This document shows, piece by piece, positions 8,130 through 17,151 of a stretch of DNA of 64,000 nucleotides (the stretch's first letter is position 1; every line of letters begins with the position of its first letter). Below the pieces are notes generated by a model. That model did not search any database and was not told where the DNA came from. It saw only the letters and a list, made by a program, of their open reading frames with translations. Origin of the DNA: Betaproteobacteria bacterium UBA1934 (GTDB lineage Bacteria; Pseudomonadota; Gammaproteobacteria; Burkholderiales; Rhodocyclaceae); the NCBI GenBank assembly GCA_002337055.1, contig DDFG01000004.1, positions 124,001 through 188,000 on the forward strand. Reading direction: 5' to 3'. The position numbers were made by a program, and so were the translations under genes.

Positions 8130-8816
8130 ATGGATGAAGGAATTACACGCACGCATCGCAATCCGCTCCTGCGCCAGCTGAGAGCCCGGCCGCGCCTGTT
8201 TTTGTCGCTATGCCTGGGAATCGCCGTAACGGCATCTTTGCCATTGGAATGGGTTACGCACACCGCCACACGACTGCTGGTGGCCTGGAACGCGGCCACC
8301 TGCCTGTATCTGCTGCTGGTCGCAGTGATGATGGCACGGTCGTCACACGAGCGCATGCGTCGCCGCGCGCGCATGGAAGACGAAGGACGTTTCGTCATCC
8401 TGACCCTGGTGATTTTCGCCGCAGTGGCGAGCATGGCGGCGATCTTTGCGCAATTGGCGACCGTGAAGGAAATGTCGGGATGGTTCAAATTCGCGCACAT
8501 CGCGTTGGCCGGCATGACCATCCTGACATCATGGGCGTTTACCCACACCATGTTCGCGCTCCACTACGCCCACGATTTTTATGTTGCACTGGCAACCAAA
8601 GGATCGGGCGGACTCGATTTTCCCGGCGAGACCTCACCGGACTATGGCGATTTTCTTTATTTCGCGTGTGTCATCGGCACGTCCGGCCAGACCGCCGATG
8701 TGTCATTCACCAGTCGCGCCATGCGGAGAGTCGGCTTGGTCCATTGCACCCTGGCCTTCCTGTTCAACACCACTGTTCTGGCATTGACCATCAATATTGC
8801 CGCCAGCCTTGTCTAA
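8130..8816 (+). CDS. DUF1345 family membrane protein
   Basis: A 228-residue inner-membrane protein of the DUF1345 family, whose function is unknown. About five hydrophobic helices are visible, separated by a basic loop S-H-E-R-M-R-R-R-A-R-M-E-D-E. The family-typical segment A-F-T-H-T-M-F-A-L-H-Y-A-H is followed by D-F-L-Y-F-A-C-V-I-G-T-S-G-Q-T-A-D-V, a hallmark of this family. I chose ATG 8130 over the TTG two codons earlier. No strong ribosome site is visible. The last 114 bases overlap the 3' end of the ylqF-like gene on the other strand. Confidence 0.85.
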   Translation: MDEGITRTHRNPLLRQLRARPRLFLSLCLGIAVTASLPLEWVTHTATRLLVAWNAATCLYLLLVAVMMARSSHERMRRRARMEDEGRFVILTLVIFAAVASMAAIFAQLATVKEMSGWFKFAHIALAGMTILTSWAFTHTMFALHYAHDFYVALATKGSGGLDFPGETSPDYGDFLYFACVIGTSGQTADVSFTSRAMRRVGLVHCTLAFLFNTTVLALTINIAASLV

Positions 8817-9662
8817 CGTTGCGGCGCGGCTCTCCGGCGTCTCCAGGCTGATGCGGCCGAGTACGCCAGTACGGTAATCCGTGAGCAGAAATTGCGCTGC
8901 TTTTTCCAGATCCGGTTCGCCCCCTTTAAGCCGGCAGGCGCGCTTTTTTGCCACCGCTTCAACCACGCCAACGCCGTCGAGCCCCTCTGCGGCGCATCCA
9001 TATCGCGCCGCCAGCAGTTGCGGATAGTTGAGCAGCAGATGGTTGGCAAGGTACAGCGCCACTTCATCGCCAAAATAAGCATTGACGCCGACCGCATGAC
9101 TGGCGGCCAACATCAGACCATCCTGCGGACTTTCGATTTTGGGCCACAACATGCCGGGCGTGTCGATGATGGTCAGCCGGGAGCTGAGATCAAGGCGCTG
9201 CTGGCTCTTGGTGACCGCCGGCTGGTCGCCCACCGCCGCCACCTTGCGTTTGACCAGCGCATTCAGCAAGGTCGATTTGCCGACGTTGGGAATGCCCATG
9301 ATCATCAGGCGTAGCGGTTTGATCGCGTCATTCCGGTGTGGCGCCAGCGCTTGCGCCAATTTTGGAATGCGCGCGACATCCGCCGGATTCTTACAGCTGA
9401 TTGCAACCGCCTTTACGCCTCTCTGGGCGTTGAAGTGCGCCAGCCATCGCTGGGTGACCGCGGGATCGGCCACATCCGATTTGTTCAGCAGCTTGAGGCA
9501 GGGGCGCTGACGGAAATTACGCAATTCGTGAATCATCGGATTGCTGCTGGCCTCCGGCAACCGCGCGTCGACGACCTCGACGACCACATCGACGTTGGCC
9601 ATCGTCTCGGCGGCCTTCTTTTTCGCCGAGGTCATGTGCCCTGGAAACCACTGGATGCTCAT
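8703..9662 (-). CDS. ylqF: YlqF/RbgA-type circularly permuted ribosome-assembly GTPase
   Basis: A GTPase of the RbgA family involved in large-subunit maturation, 319 residues. The G motifs occur in permuted order: N-K-S-D (60-63, G4) precedes the P-loop G-I-P-N-V-G-K-S-T (123-131, G1) and D-T-P-G (167-170, G3). The protein opens with the family signature I-Q-W-F-P-G-H-M. Relatives usually end near G-R-I-S-L-E-T-P; here that occurs at about 269-276 and roughly 43 more polar residues follow. The extension overlaps the DUF1345 gene antisense. ATG 9662 is favoured over GTG 9674 by an AAAGGTG site. It is the last gene of the yaeQ group. Confidence 0.9.
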   Translation of the reverse strand: MSIQWFPGHMTSAKKKAAETMANVDVVVEVVDARLPEASSNPMIHELRNFRQRPCLKLLNKSDVADPAVTQRWLAHFNAQRGVKAVAISCKNPADVARIPKLAQALAPHRNDAIKPLRLMIMGIPNVGKSTLLNALVKRKVAAVGDQPAVTKSQQRLDLSSRLTIIDTPGMLWPKIESPQDGLMLAASHAVGVNAYFGDEVALYLANHLLLNYPQLLAARYGCAAEGLDGVGVVEAVAKKRACRLKGGEPDLEKAAQFLLTDYRTGVLGRISLETPESRAATLDKAGGNIDGQCQNSGVEQEGQGAMDQADSPHGATGE

Positions 9663-9666
9663 GCGC

Positions 9667-9885
9667 TCAGACACCTTTCACGGCAATTCGGGTATCCAGG
9701 CATTCGACCACCTGGCCAGCCCTGATTTTCGCTGTCTTGCGGCTCTCGGGCTGCCCGTCGACACTGACCAGCCCATCCGCCACCATTGCCTTGCCTTGCC
9801 CGCCACTGCCGGCTACGCCGGTCAGTTTGAGCAGATTGCACAGTTCGACATATTCGCCACGCAACTCAAATTCGGTGTGTTTCAT
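9667..9885 (-). CDS. Small S4-domain RNA-binding protein (YbcJ-like)
   Basis: A 72-residue protein that is essentially one S4 RNA-binding fold, with the typical L-x-x-L-L-K-L and G-x-A-x-x-x-x-x-x-G-x-V-x-V-x-G pattern. It belongs to the YbcJ-like group, probably binding structured RNA such as rRNA. A GGGGAG site precedes ATG 9885. That start overlaps the yaeQ stop by the ATGA arrangement, and the ylqF start follows four bases after this gene's stop. The arrangement with a ribosome GTPase supports a role in ribosome or RNA metabolism. Confidence 0.85.
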   Translation of the reverse strand: MKHTEFELRGEYVELCNLLKLTGVAGSGGQGKAMVADGLVSVDGQPESRKTAKIRAGQVVECLDTRIAVKGV

Positions 9886-10439
9886 GCTGGCTCCCCGGTC
9901 GCTGCTTTCCAGCGCCTTGGGTGGATATCGACTGCCTGTTCGCCACCGGTCAATAGTACGCCACCATCCTGAATCGCGGCTTGCAGATTCATCGAGCGCT
10001 CTGCCATTCCAGCCAGCGCAGTCCCTTCGGCCACGCTGAGGTTGAGCACGGTCAGATTATCGAGCCGTGCCAGCTTTTCGGCGTTCTTTTCCCACCACAC
10101 TTCCGCCACCGGGCCGCCGTACGTGATCACCACGACCCCGGCGGCACGACCACAGGCCCGCCGAATATCCTTTTCATCAGGCTGGCCGACATCGATCCAC
10201 AAGTCGATGGCTCCGGTCAGGTCCTTCTTCCACAGCGCCGGCTCGTCCTCGGTCGATAGCCCGCGCCCGAACGCCAATGCCTCGTCGGCATACAAAGCGA
10301 ACGCCAGCACCCGCACCATCATCCGCTGATCGTTCTCGGAAGGATGGCGGGCAATGATCAGCGCGTGTGTCTCGTAATGGTGACGATCCATGTCCGCCAC
10401 CTGCAACTCGGCCTTGAAGACCGTCGATTTCAGGGCCAT
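9882..10439 (-). CDS. yaeQ: YaeQ family protein
   Basis: A 185-residue soluble protein of the YaeQ family, which adopts a PD-(D/E)XK nuclease-like fold but has no settled function. It opens with the family-specific M-A-L-K-S-T-V-F-K-A-x-L and contains the D-L-W-I-D-V-G-Q-P-D-E-K motif, which carries the putative active-site acidic and basic residues. ATG 10439 lies one base after the purT stop, so purT, yaeQ, the S4 gene and ylqF probably share a transcript. Confidence 0.93.
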   Translation of the reverse strand: MALKSTVFKAELQVADMDRHHYETHALIIARHPSENDQRMMVRVLAFALYADEALAFGRGLSTEDEPALWKKDLTGAIDLWIDVGQPDEKDIRRACGRAAGVVVITYGGPVAEVWWEKNAEKLARLDNLTVLNLSVAEGTALAGMAERSMNLQAAIQDGGVLLTGGEQAVDIHPRRWKAATGEPA

Positions 10440-10440
10440 A

Positions 10441-11655
10441 TCAGCCTTTGACCGGGCGGACGCGGCCGGCTGTTTCCTTGGCGCGGGAACGCGCTTCGTC
10501 GGTGTCGACGCCGTTGGCGACCGCCACCCCCATGCGCCGCTTGACGAAGGCTTCCGGCTTGCCGAACAGGCGCAGGTCGCTGGTTGGCACATTGAGCGCT
10601 TCGGCAACCCCCTCGAACGCAATCCCTTTCTCGGCCAGGCCACCATAGATCACCGCCGAAGCACCCGGCTCGCGCAGGCCGACATCGACCGGCAAGCCCA
10701 GAATGGCGCGGGCGTGCAGTTCAAATTCGGAAAAGCGCTGCGAACATAGCGTCACCAGGCCCGTATCGTGCGGACGCGGGCTGACTTCCGAGAACCAGAC
10801 CTGATCGCCCTTGATGAACAGTTCGACGCCGAAAATCCCGCGTCCGCCCAGGTTGCCGGTCACGGCACGCGCGATGTCCCTCGATTTCTGCAAGGCAACC
10901 GGACTCATGGCCTGCGGCTGCCAGGATTCGACGTAATCGCCCGCTACCTGCACATGGCCGATGGGTTCGCAGAAATAGGTTTCGATTTCACCGGCGGCGT
11001 TGCGGGCCCGCACGGTCAGTTGAGTGATTTCGTAGTCGAAATCGATGAAACCCTCGACGATGACGCGCCCGGCATCGACTCGCCCGCCGGCCGCCGCGTA
11101 GGACCACGCCTTGGAGACATCTTCTGGCCCACGCACTGTGGATTGACCCTTGCCGGACGAGGACATCACCGGCTTGACGATACAGGGGTAACCAATGCCT
11201 TTTTCGCCGTTTGCAGCTTCGATCGCTGCTTGCAGATCGGCCAACGAATCGGCAAAGCGGTAGGGTGAAGTCGGCAGCTCGAGTTGCTCGGCGGCAAGCC
11301 GGCGAATGCCCTCGCGGTTCATTGTCAGCTTGGCGGCGCGGGCAGTCGGAATCACTTCGGCCAGCCCTTCCGCTTCGATTTCGACCAGCATGTCGGTCGC
11401 GATGGCTTCGATTTCCGGCACGATCAGGTGCGGTTTTTCCTGCTCGACCAGTTTCCTCAACGCAGCGCCATCCGTCATTGAAATGACGTGTGCGCGATGG
11501 GCCACCTGATGACCTGGGGCGTTTTCATAACGATCGACGGCAATGACTTCGACACCCAGGCGTTGCAGGGCGATGATGACTTCCTTGCCCAGTTCGCCGC
11601 TGCCGAGCAGCATGACGCGAAGCGCGGAAGGCGATAGGGGCGACCCGATTCTCAT
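10441..11655 (-). CDS. purT: Formate-dependent phosphoribosylglycinamide formyltransferase 2
   Basis: PurT makes formyl-GAR from GAR, formate and ATP in de novo purine synthesis, bypassing the folate-dependent PurN. The 404-residue protein has the expected ATP-grasp layout: an N-terminal nucleotide fold (V-M-L-L-G-S-G-E-L-G-K-E), the A-T-D-M-L motif, an ATP-grasp core with P-C-I-V-K-P-V-M-S-S-S-G-K-G-Q, and the metal/phosphate segment E-V-S-P-R-P-H-D-T-G. It heads the purT-yaeQ-S4-ylqF group. The gap before it carries a GC-rich hairpin after the upstream kinase gene. Confidence 0.97.
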   Translation of the reverse strand: MRIGSPLSPSALRVMLLGSGELGKEVIIALQRLGVEVIAVDRYENAPGHQVAHRAHVISMTDGAALRKLVEQEKPHLIVPEIEAIATDMLVEIEAEGLAEVIPTARAAKLTMNREGIRRLAAEQLELPTSPYRFADSLADLQAAIEAANGEKGIGYPCIVKPVMSSSGKGQSTVRGPEDVSKAWSYAAAGGRVDAGRVIVEGFIDFDYEITQLTVRARNAAGEIETYFCEPIGHVQVAGDYVESWQPQAMSPVALQKSRDIARAVTGNLGGRGIFGVELFIKGDQVWFSEVSPRPHDTGLVTLCSQRFSEFELHARAILGLPVDVGLREPGASAVIYGGLAEKGIAFEGVAEALNVPTSDLRLFGKPEAFVKRRMGVAVANGVDTDEARSRAKETAGRVRPVKG

Positions 11656-11744
11656 GGCGCGATTCCCGAAAGTTTCAGACGGGCGCGATCATACCACCAG
11701 CCGTGCCGCACGCCCGTTCCGCACGGCGGGCCAACTACCCTGGT

Positions 11745-13661
11745 TCAGGTGCGCCGCGATTCCCGCCAGCGCGTGATTGCAGCCTGCAAGGCGGGAATCG
11801 TCACCGGCTTGGTGAGGTAGTCATCCATACCGGCGGCCATCGCCGCCTTGCGATCGTCTTCCATGGCATCTGCACTGCAGCCGATGATGCGCGTCGTCAC
11901 ACCTTGCTGGCGCAGCAGGCAGGTCGCCTCCAGCCCATCCATATCCGGCATGCGGGCATCCATGAAGATCAAGTCAAATAACTGCATTTCGCATTGCCGC
12001 AACGCCTCGTTGCCGTCGCCCGCCACCACCACGGTTTGCGCGCCCAGCTTGTTCAGCATCTTGGTCAGAAGAATCTGATTAACCTTGTTGTCCTCTGCCA
12101 GCAGGATGCGTGTATCGGCCCGCAGCATCGCCAGTGCGGCGGCACCAGCACGCACCTCTCCACTTTCTGCCTTGCCAGTCTTGAGCTGCACTGTAAACCA
12201 GAACTCGGAACCGCGCCCTTCCTCACTGTTGACGCCAATTTCGCCCCCCATCAGACCCGCCAGCTGCCGACAGATAGACAAACCGAGCCCGGTACCGCCA
12301 TAGCGCCGCGTTGTCGTGTGATCAGCCTGTTCAAAGGGATGAAAGATATTCGCAATCTTGTCCTGCGCGATACCGATGCCGGTATCGCGCACGGTGAAAC
12401 GCAATTCCACCACTTCGCCGGACCGCGGGAGTGCCCCCACAGCGAGATCAATACGGCCTCGGCTGGTAAATTTGAATGCATTGCCGACGAGGTTGAGCAG
12501 AATCTGTCGCAAGCGAGTGGGGTCCCCAATCAATGTATCCGGTACACCTTCGCCACAAGTGCTTACCAGACGCACACCCGTCTCGCGAGCCCTCGAGATA
12601 AACAGTTGCTCGATATCGCGAAGCATCTCGCTCAGACGGAATCCGGTACTCTCGAGCGACATTCGCCCTGCCTCAATCTTGGAATAGTCGAGAATGTCGT
12701 TAATGATCGCCAGCAGCGCCTCGCCACTGGCGCGAATGGTGCGCACATATTCGGCTTGCTCAGCGTTGAGCGGCGTTAGTTCAAGCAATTGGGAAGTGCC
12801 GATAATGCCATTCATCGGCGTTCGAATCTCGTGCGACATCATCGCCAGAAAATCGCCTTTGGCGCGGCTCGCGGCCTTGGCCTGGTCGTGCGCGACTATC
12901 AGTTCCTGCTGCGTACGATGTCGCTCGGTGACATCGGTGTAGGTATAGACCCGCCCGATGATCTGTTCACCATGCCAGGCGGGGCGCGAGGTGCACTCGA
13001 ACACCGAACCGTCGGTCAAACGCAGCGTGGAAAGCGTTTCTGCATCACTATCGGTACGAAGCCTGGCCGCTTTGGCAACAAAGGCTTCCGGATCAGGGCA
13101 GCGCGCAGCCATGTGCCGACGAATCGCCTCGTCGCCTTCGTAGAGCACCGCATCGGGAATTCGCCACATTTCCGAAAACCGGCGGTTCATGTTGACCACA
13201 CTGCCATTGCGATCAATCAGCAAAATGCCGTCCGCCGAGGCTTCCAGCGTCGCGCGCAAGGTCGAACTCGCGTAGGCAAGCTCATCCTCAGTCTTGCGTC
13301 GCGACGCGTTGGGCTCGGCCCGCACCACCAGCCAGGCCGGATCACCATCGAGCCAGAACACCGATTTGCTGGCCTCGAGAATGTCGCCATTGGCGCAAAG
13401 ATAGCTGCCTTCAGCATCGCGCAGCTCACCACGCCCGCACTGACGAACCTCTTCCCAGAAAAAAACGTCTGACAGCGCGCATTCGATATCGGTAATCGCC
13501 CGACCAATCAACTCGCCCGGCGCGTAACCGAGCAAGCGTTCTGCCGCTTGGCTGGTTTGCGCGATCCGCAAATCGCGCGGATCGACCAGCAGCAGAATTT
13601 CACTGGCATAATCCAGCAGCGTCATGCGGTCGGCACCACCCGGAGGGCATGCCTTGGTCAT
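11745..13661 (-). CDS. PAS-containing hybrid histidine kinase with C-terminal receiver
   Basis: A soluble 638-residue hybrid sensor kinase with no transmembrane helices. Two PAS domains (about 13-115 and 130-250) are followed by a HisKA dimerisation helix with phosphoacceptor His277 in M-S-H-E-I-R-T-P. The HATPase part has N-box N394 (L-V-G-N-A-F-K-F), D-T-G-I-G and G-G-T-G-L-G-L. A receiver domain (about 517-635) has phosphoacceptor Asp568 (F-M-D-A-R-M-P-D-M-D-G) and the conserved L-T-K-P. No Hpt domain is present. The start overlaps the stop of the HD-GYP gene by ATGA, so the pair is co-translated. The signal sensed is unknown. Confidence 0.93.
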   Translation of the reverse strand: MTKACPPGGADRMTLLDYASEILLLVDPRDLRIAQTSQAAERLLGYAPGELIGRAITDIECALSDVFFWEEVRQCGRGELRDAEGSYLCANGDILEASKSVFWLDGDPAWLVVRAEPNASRRKTEDELAYASSTLRATLEASADGILLIDRNGSVVNMNRRFSEMWRIPDAVLYEGDEAIRRHMAARCPDPEAFVAKAARLRTDSDAETLSTLRLTDGSVFECTSRPAWHGEQIIGRVYTYTDVTERHRTQQELIVAHDQAKAASRAKGDFLAMMSHEIRTPMNGIIGTSQLLELTPLNAEQAEYVRTIRASGEALLAIINDILDYSKIEAGRMSLESTGFRLSEMLRDIEQLFISRARETGVRLVSTCGEGVPDTLIGDPTRLRQILLNLVGNAFKFTSRGRIDLAVGALPRSGEVVELRFTVRDTGIGIAQDKIANIFHPFEQADHTTTRRYGGTGLGLSICRQLAGLMGGEIGVNSEEGRGSEFWFTVQLKTGKAESGEVRAGAAALAMLRADTRILLAEDNKVNQILLTKMLNKLGAQTVVVAGDGNEALRQCEMQLFDLIFMDARMPDMDGLEATCLLRQQGVTTRIIGCSADAMEDDRKAAMAAGMDDYLTKPVTIPALQAAITRWRESRRT

Positions 13662-14953
13662 GCATACCCTCCTGCCGCGCCGCCCGGCTTGCCGTCAAAG
13701 AAATAGGTGACCCGCTTACGCGGGTTCAGATAGGCGCTGACAGGCGGCGGCAGCATCGCCGGACGAATTGCTTTGCCAATCTGGATATCTGTTTCCTTTT
13801 CCAGGTCCAGCATGATGGCCTCTTCTTTCGGAACGGCGGGGTCATACACCAACACCCAGGGGCGCAAAGGCTTCTGAGGATTGACCGAGACGACCAACGC
13901 CAGTGCCTCGTTGGAAAGTTTCACCACGGACCCCGGCGGATACACGCCGAGACAGCGGATCATCAGTTGCAAGATCTGCGCGTCGAATTTGCTGCGTCGC
14001 TGGGCAAACATGAACGACAAGGCCTCATGCGGCGTCATCGCCTGCTGGATATCGACCGGATTGCAGAGATTGTCGTAATAATTGACGAGGCCGACCAGAC
14101 GCGCTTGCGGCAAGATTTTTTCAAGCTTGAGGGCAAGGGGATAGCCGCTGCCATCGGCCATTTCGTGATGCTGGGCGATGATGGCCAACACCTCCTTCTT
14201 CACTCCCAGTTTCTGGCCCAGTTTGACTCCGTATTCGACGTGCAGCGCCCGCAGTTCGCGCTCTGGCTTGGTGTACTCTTCCGGACGCTTCTTCAGCACC
14301 CGGTCGGGCACCTCCATCAACCCGATGTCGTGCAATAGCGCGCCGAATCCCAGGATCTGGCCGTCATCTGCACTGTATTCGAGGCCCTTCGCCAGCATCA
14401 TGGCAAGTATGCTGGTATTCAGGCTGTGAAAATAGACTTCTTCGCCACCGCACTTTTCGCTCATCACGTGCAGCGCCACTTCCGGGTGTTCCAGAAACGC
14501 TGTCACCATCTGGCCCACCAGCCCGGTCATTTCCTCCACCGTCTCGTTCGGGCGTGAGAGCAGGTTGCGATTCAAGTTGCGCATCACCGCTGCGGCCTTG
14601 ACGAAAGCCTTCTCGACGTGATCCACCCGCTCCCGAAACTCGGCGATCTGACGGATGCGCGCCTGCTTTGCCTGGTTCGCCGGGTCGCTCGAAACGAATT
14701 CTTCTCCGGCCACCAAGACCGCTTCGGGCGGTGGTGCCGCTTCCGTCGTTTCGGGCATGGCGTCGCTGCGATCAGGTTCGAAGCGGAAACGTGGTTGCTT
14801 GAGCGCGCGCAATTCGCGCAGTTGATCTTCGCTTCTGATCTTGAAGCTGTTAAGCGTGAACGGATGCCTGAACCAGGGCAGGTCGATATGAATAAACAGA
14901 CCGACTCGCAACTGGTCTGAAGCAACGTAGTGAACTTCGCCCTGCTGAAGCAC
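13658..14953 (-). CDS. DUF3391-HD-GYP cyclic-di-GMP phosphodiesterase
   Basis: A probable cyclic-di-GMP phosphodiesterase. An N-terminal DUF3391 domain (V-G-L-F-I-H-I-D-L-P-W-F-x-H-P-F) precedes a helical linker and an HD-GYP domain with L-L-H-D-I-G and H-H-E-x-A-D-G-S-G-Y-P, the metal-binding and GYP motifs. The frame stays open up to a TTG at 15025. That codon lies inside the htpG terminator hairpin, so I prefer GTG 14953, which leaves about ten residues before the conserved domain and gives 431 residues. No ATG fits. The gene is coupled to the hybrid kinase, suggesting a phosphorelay that tunes cyclic-di-GMP. Confidence 0.85.
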   Translation of the reverse strand: MLQQGEVHYVASDQLRVGLFIHIDLPWFRHPFTLNSFKIRSEDQLRELRALKQPRFRFEPDRSDAMPETTEAAPPPEAVLVAGEEFVSSDPANQAKQARIRQIAEFRERVDHVEKAFVKAAAVMRNLNRNLLSRPNETVEEMTGLVGQMVTAFLEHPEVALHVMSEKCGGEEVYFHSLNTSILAMMLAKGLEYSADDGQILGFGALLHDIGLMEVPDRVLKKRPEEYTKPERELRALHVEYGVKLGQKLGVKKEVLAIIAQHHEMADGSGYPLALKLEKILPQARLVGLVNYYDNLCNPVDIQQAMTPHEALSFMFAQRRSKFDAQILQLMIRCLGVYPPGSVVKLSNEALALVVSVNPQKPLRPWVLVYDPAVPKEEAIMLDLEKETDIQIGKAIRPAMLPPPVSAYLNPRKRVTYFFDGKPGGAAGGYA

Positions 14954-15002
14954 GCTGGCACCACTCGTGGAATATGTAACCGTTAATGTAGCGCCCAGAG
15001 AC

Positions 15003-15042
15003 GGAAAGAAAAAGCCGCCCGGCAAATTACCGTGACGGCTTT
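15003..15042 (-). terminator. Intrinsic terminator after htpG
   Basis: On the minus strand AAAGCCG and CGGCTTT (plus-strand arms 15036-15042 and 15011-15017) form the base of a hairpin ending in a T-rich run. It separates htpG from the HD-GYP gene and argues against the TTG start at 15025. Confidence 0.8.
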
Positions 15043-15063
15043 CGATTGCCCCGTTCGCAAGAT

Positions 15064-16968
15064 TCAGCGTACTGAGAGTGCCAACATAAGTTCATTGGTG
15101 CGGCGAACGAAGCCCGCTGGGTCGTCGAGATGCCCTCCTTCCGCCAGCAGCGCCTGTTCGAACAACAGTGCGGCCCAGTCGTCGAAGCGCGTTTCTTCGT
15201 ACTTCAGGCGCTGCACGACGACGTGGTGCGGGTTGATCTCAAGGATCGGCTGACTGGCCGGCGCCTTTTGCCCGGCGGCTTTCAGGATGCGCGCCAGATT
15301 GCCGGAGACATCGTGCTCGTCGGCCACCAGGCAGGAGGGCGAATCAGTCAGACGGTGCGTCACGCGCACTTCCTTGACGCGCTCGCCGAGCGAGGTTTTC
15401 ACTTTCTCGATCAGTTCCTTGTATTCATCGGCTGCCTTTTCGGTGTCCTGCTTCTCGGCCTCATCTTCCAGTTTGCCCAGATCAAGGCCGCCCTTGGCCA
15501 CCGATTGCAGCGATTTGCCCTCGTACTCGGTCAGGTAGCCGACCACCCACTCATCGACGCGGTCGGAGAGCAGCAGCACCTCGATCCCTTTCTTCTTGAA
15601 GATTTCGAGGTGAGGACTGTTCTTGGCGGCGTTGAAGGTTTCGGCCGTGACGTAATAGATCTTCTCCTGCCCCTCCTTCATGCGGCCAACGTAGTCGTCG
15701 AGCGACACGGTCTGCGCCTCACCCTCGCCCGCCGTCGAGGCAAAGCGCAGGAGCTTGGCGATTTTGTCCTTGTTGGCGTGATCCTCGCCGACACCTTCCT
15801 TGAGTACGTTGCCGAAGGCCTCCCAGAACTTGACGTAGTCCTCCTTGCGGTTCTCCGCGAGGTCTTCTAGCATCGCCAGGACCTTGCGCGTGCAGCCGCT
15901 CTTGATCCCTTCGATGTCCTTGCTCTGCTGCAAAATCTCGCGTGACACGTTGAGCGGCAGATCGGCTGTATCGACCACACCGCGGATGAAGCGCAGATAC
16001 AGAGGCATCAACTGTTCAGCATCGTCCATGATGAAAACGCGGCGCACATAAAGCTTGATGCCGTGGCGGGCGTTGCGGTCCCACAAATCAAAGGGGGCTC
16101 GTGCCGGCACATACAGCAACTGGGTGTATTCCTGCTTCCCTTCGACCTTGGCGTGCGCCCAGGCCAGCGGGTCTTCAAAATCGTGCGCGACGTGCTTGTA
16201 GAATTCCTTGTACTGCTCTTCGGTAATGTCGCTTTTGCCCCGCGCCCACAGCGCGTTGGCCTGATTGACGGTTTCATCCTCGTCGGTCGGAACCTGCTCG
16301 CCGTCCTTCCATTCCGATTTCTTCATCACGATCGGCAGTGTGATGTGATCGGAATATTTGCGCAGTATGGATTTGATCTTCCAGTCGTTAAGGAATTCGT
16401 CTTCGCCGTCGCGCAGGTGCAGGATCACATCGGTGCCCCGGTCGGATTTCTCGATCATTTCCACCGAGAAATCGCCCTCGCCGGCCGATTCCCAGCGGAT
16501 TGCCTGTTCGGCGCCCAATCCGGCGCGGCGGGAGAGCACGGTGACCTTATCGGCAATGATGAACGACGAATAAAACCCGACCCCGAATTGCCCGATCAAG
16601 TGCGCATCCTTGGCCTGATCGCCGGTCAGCAAGGCAAAAAATTCACGCGTGCCGGACTTGGCAATGGTGCCCAGATGCTCGATCGCCTCTTCGCGTGACA
16701 AACCAATACCGTTGTCAGAAATGGTCAGCGTGCGTGTGCTCTTGTCGAAGCTGACACGAATCTTCAGTTCGGAATCGTCGCCGTAGAGACCCGCGTTGTT
16801 CAAGGCTTCAAAACGCAGCTTGTCACAGGCATCCGAGGCGTTTGAGATCAATTCGCGCAAAAAGATTTCCTTGTTGGAATACAAGGAATGAATCATCAGA
16901 TGCAGCAGTTGCTTGACTTCGGCCTGGAAACCGAGCGTTTCCCTGGCGTTGGCGTGCACGTCGGACAT
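15064..16968 (-). CDS. htpG: Chaperone protein HtpG (Hsp90)
   Basis: The bacterial Hsp90 chaperone, 634 residues, full length. The N-terminal GHKL ATPase carries R-E-L-I-S-N-A-S-D-A (ATP-binding Asn), D-N-G-I-G and G-Q-F-G-V-G-F-Y-S. The middle and C-terminal dimerisation domains follow. An AGGGAG site precedes ATG 16968. A near-perfect sigma-32 promoter sits about 40-65 bases upstream and a terminator follows, so it is a monocistronic heat-shock gene. Confidence 0.98.
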   Translation of the reverse strand: MSDVHANARETLGFQAEVKQLLHLMIHSLYSNKEIFLRELISNASDACDKLRFEALNNAGLYGDDSELKIRVSFDKSTRTLTISDNGIGLSREEAIEHLGTIAKSGTREFFALLTGDQAKDAHLIGQFGVGFYSSFIIADKVTVLSRRAGLGAEQAIRWESAGEGDFSVEMIEKSDRGTDVILHLRDGEDEFLNDWKIKSILRKYSDHITLPIVMKKSEWKDGEQVPTDEDETVNQANALWARGKSDITEEQYKEFYKHVAHDFEDPLAWAHAKVEGKQEYTQLLYVPARAPFDLWDRNARHGIKLYVRRVFIMDDAEQLMPLYLRFIRGVVDTADLPLNVSREILQQSKDIEGIKSGCTRKVLAMLEDLAENRKEDYVKFWEAFGNVLKEGVGEDHANKDKIAKLLRFASTAGEGEAQTVSLDDYVGRMKEGQEKIYYVTAETFNAAKNSPHLEIFKKKGIEVLLLSDRVDEWVVGYLTEYEGKSLQSVAKGGLDLGKLEDEAEKQDTEKAADEYKELIEKVKTSLGERVKEVRVTHRLTDSPSCLVADEHDVSGNLARILKAAGQKAPASQPILEINPHHVVVQRLKYEETRFDDWAALLFEQALLAEGGHLDDPAGFVRRTNELMLALSVR

Positions 16969-17005
16969 GCGAAAAACTCCCTAGTGGTTCAAACGATGTG
17001 CACTG

Positions 17006-17033
17006 AAATGGGGGCAAAGAATGTCATTTCAAG
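17006..17033 (-). promoter_or_regulatory. Sigma-32 heat-shock promoter of htpG
   Basis: Reading the minus strand, CTTGAAA (17033-17027) is followed after exactly 13 bases by CCCCATTT (17013-17006). Both blocks match the known RpoH consensus essentially perfectly. Transcription should begin about 30 bases before the htpG start codon. Confidence 0.9.
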
Positions 17034-17087
17034 AGGGCAGCGATTTTGATCCGTCGCGAATCACCACATCGGCAAATTGGGAGGCAC

Positions 17088-17122
17088 AAAAAACAAGAAG
17101 CCCATGGAAATCCATGAGCTTC
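17088..17122 (-). terminator. Intrinsic terminator after the PEP-CTERM gene
   Basis: Twelve paired bases (plus-strand arms 17097-17108 and 17111-17122, one G-T pair) are followed on the minus strand by a run of Ts. It isolates the PEP-CTERM gene from htpG. Confidence 0.85.
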
Positions 17123-17151
17123 CTGCGACCCGCAACAGCAGGTACAGAGGA

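Noticed and set aside
14954..15025. TTG start for the HD-GYP gene
   Set aside because: It lies within the htpG terminator and has no ribosome site; the added residues do not match DUF3391 proteins.
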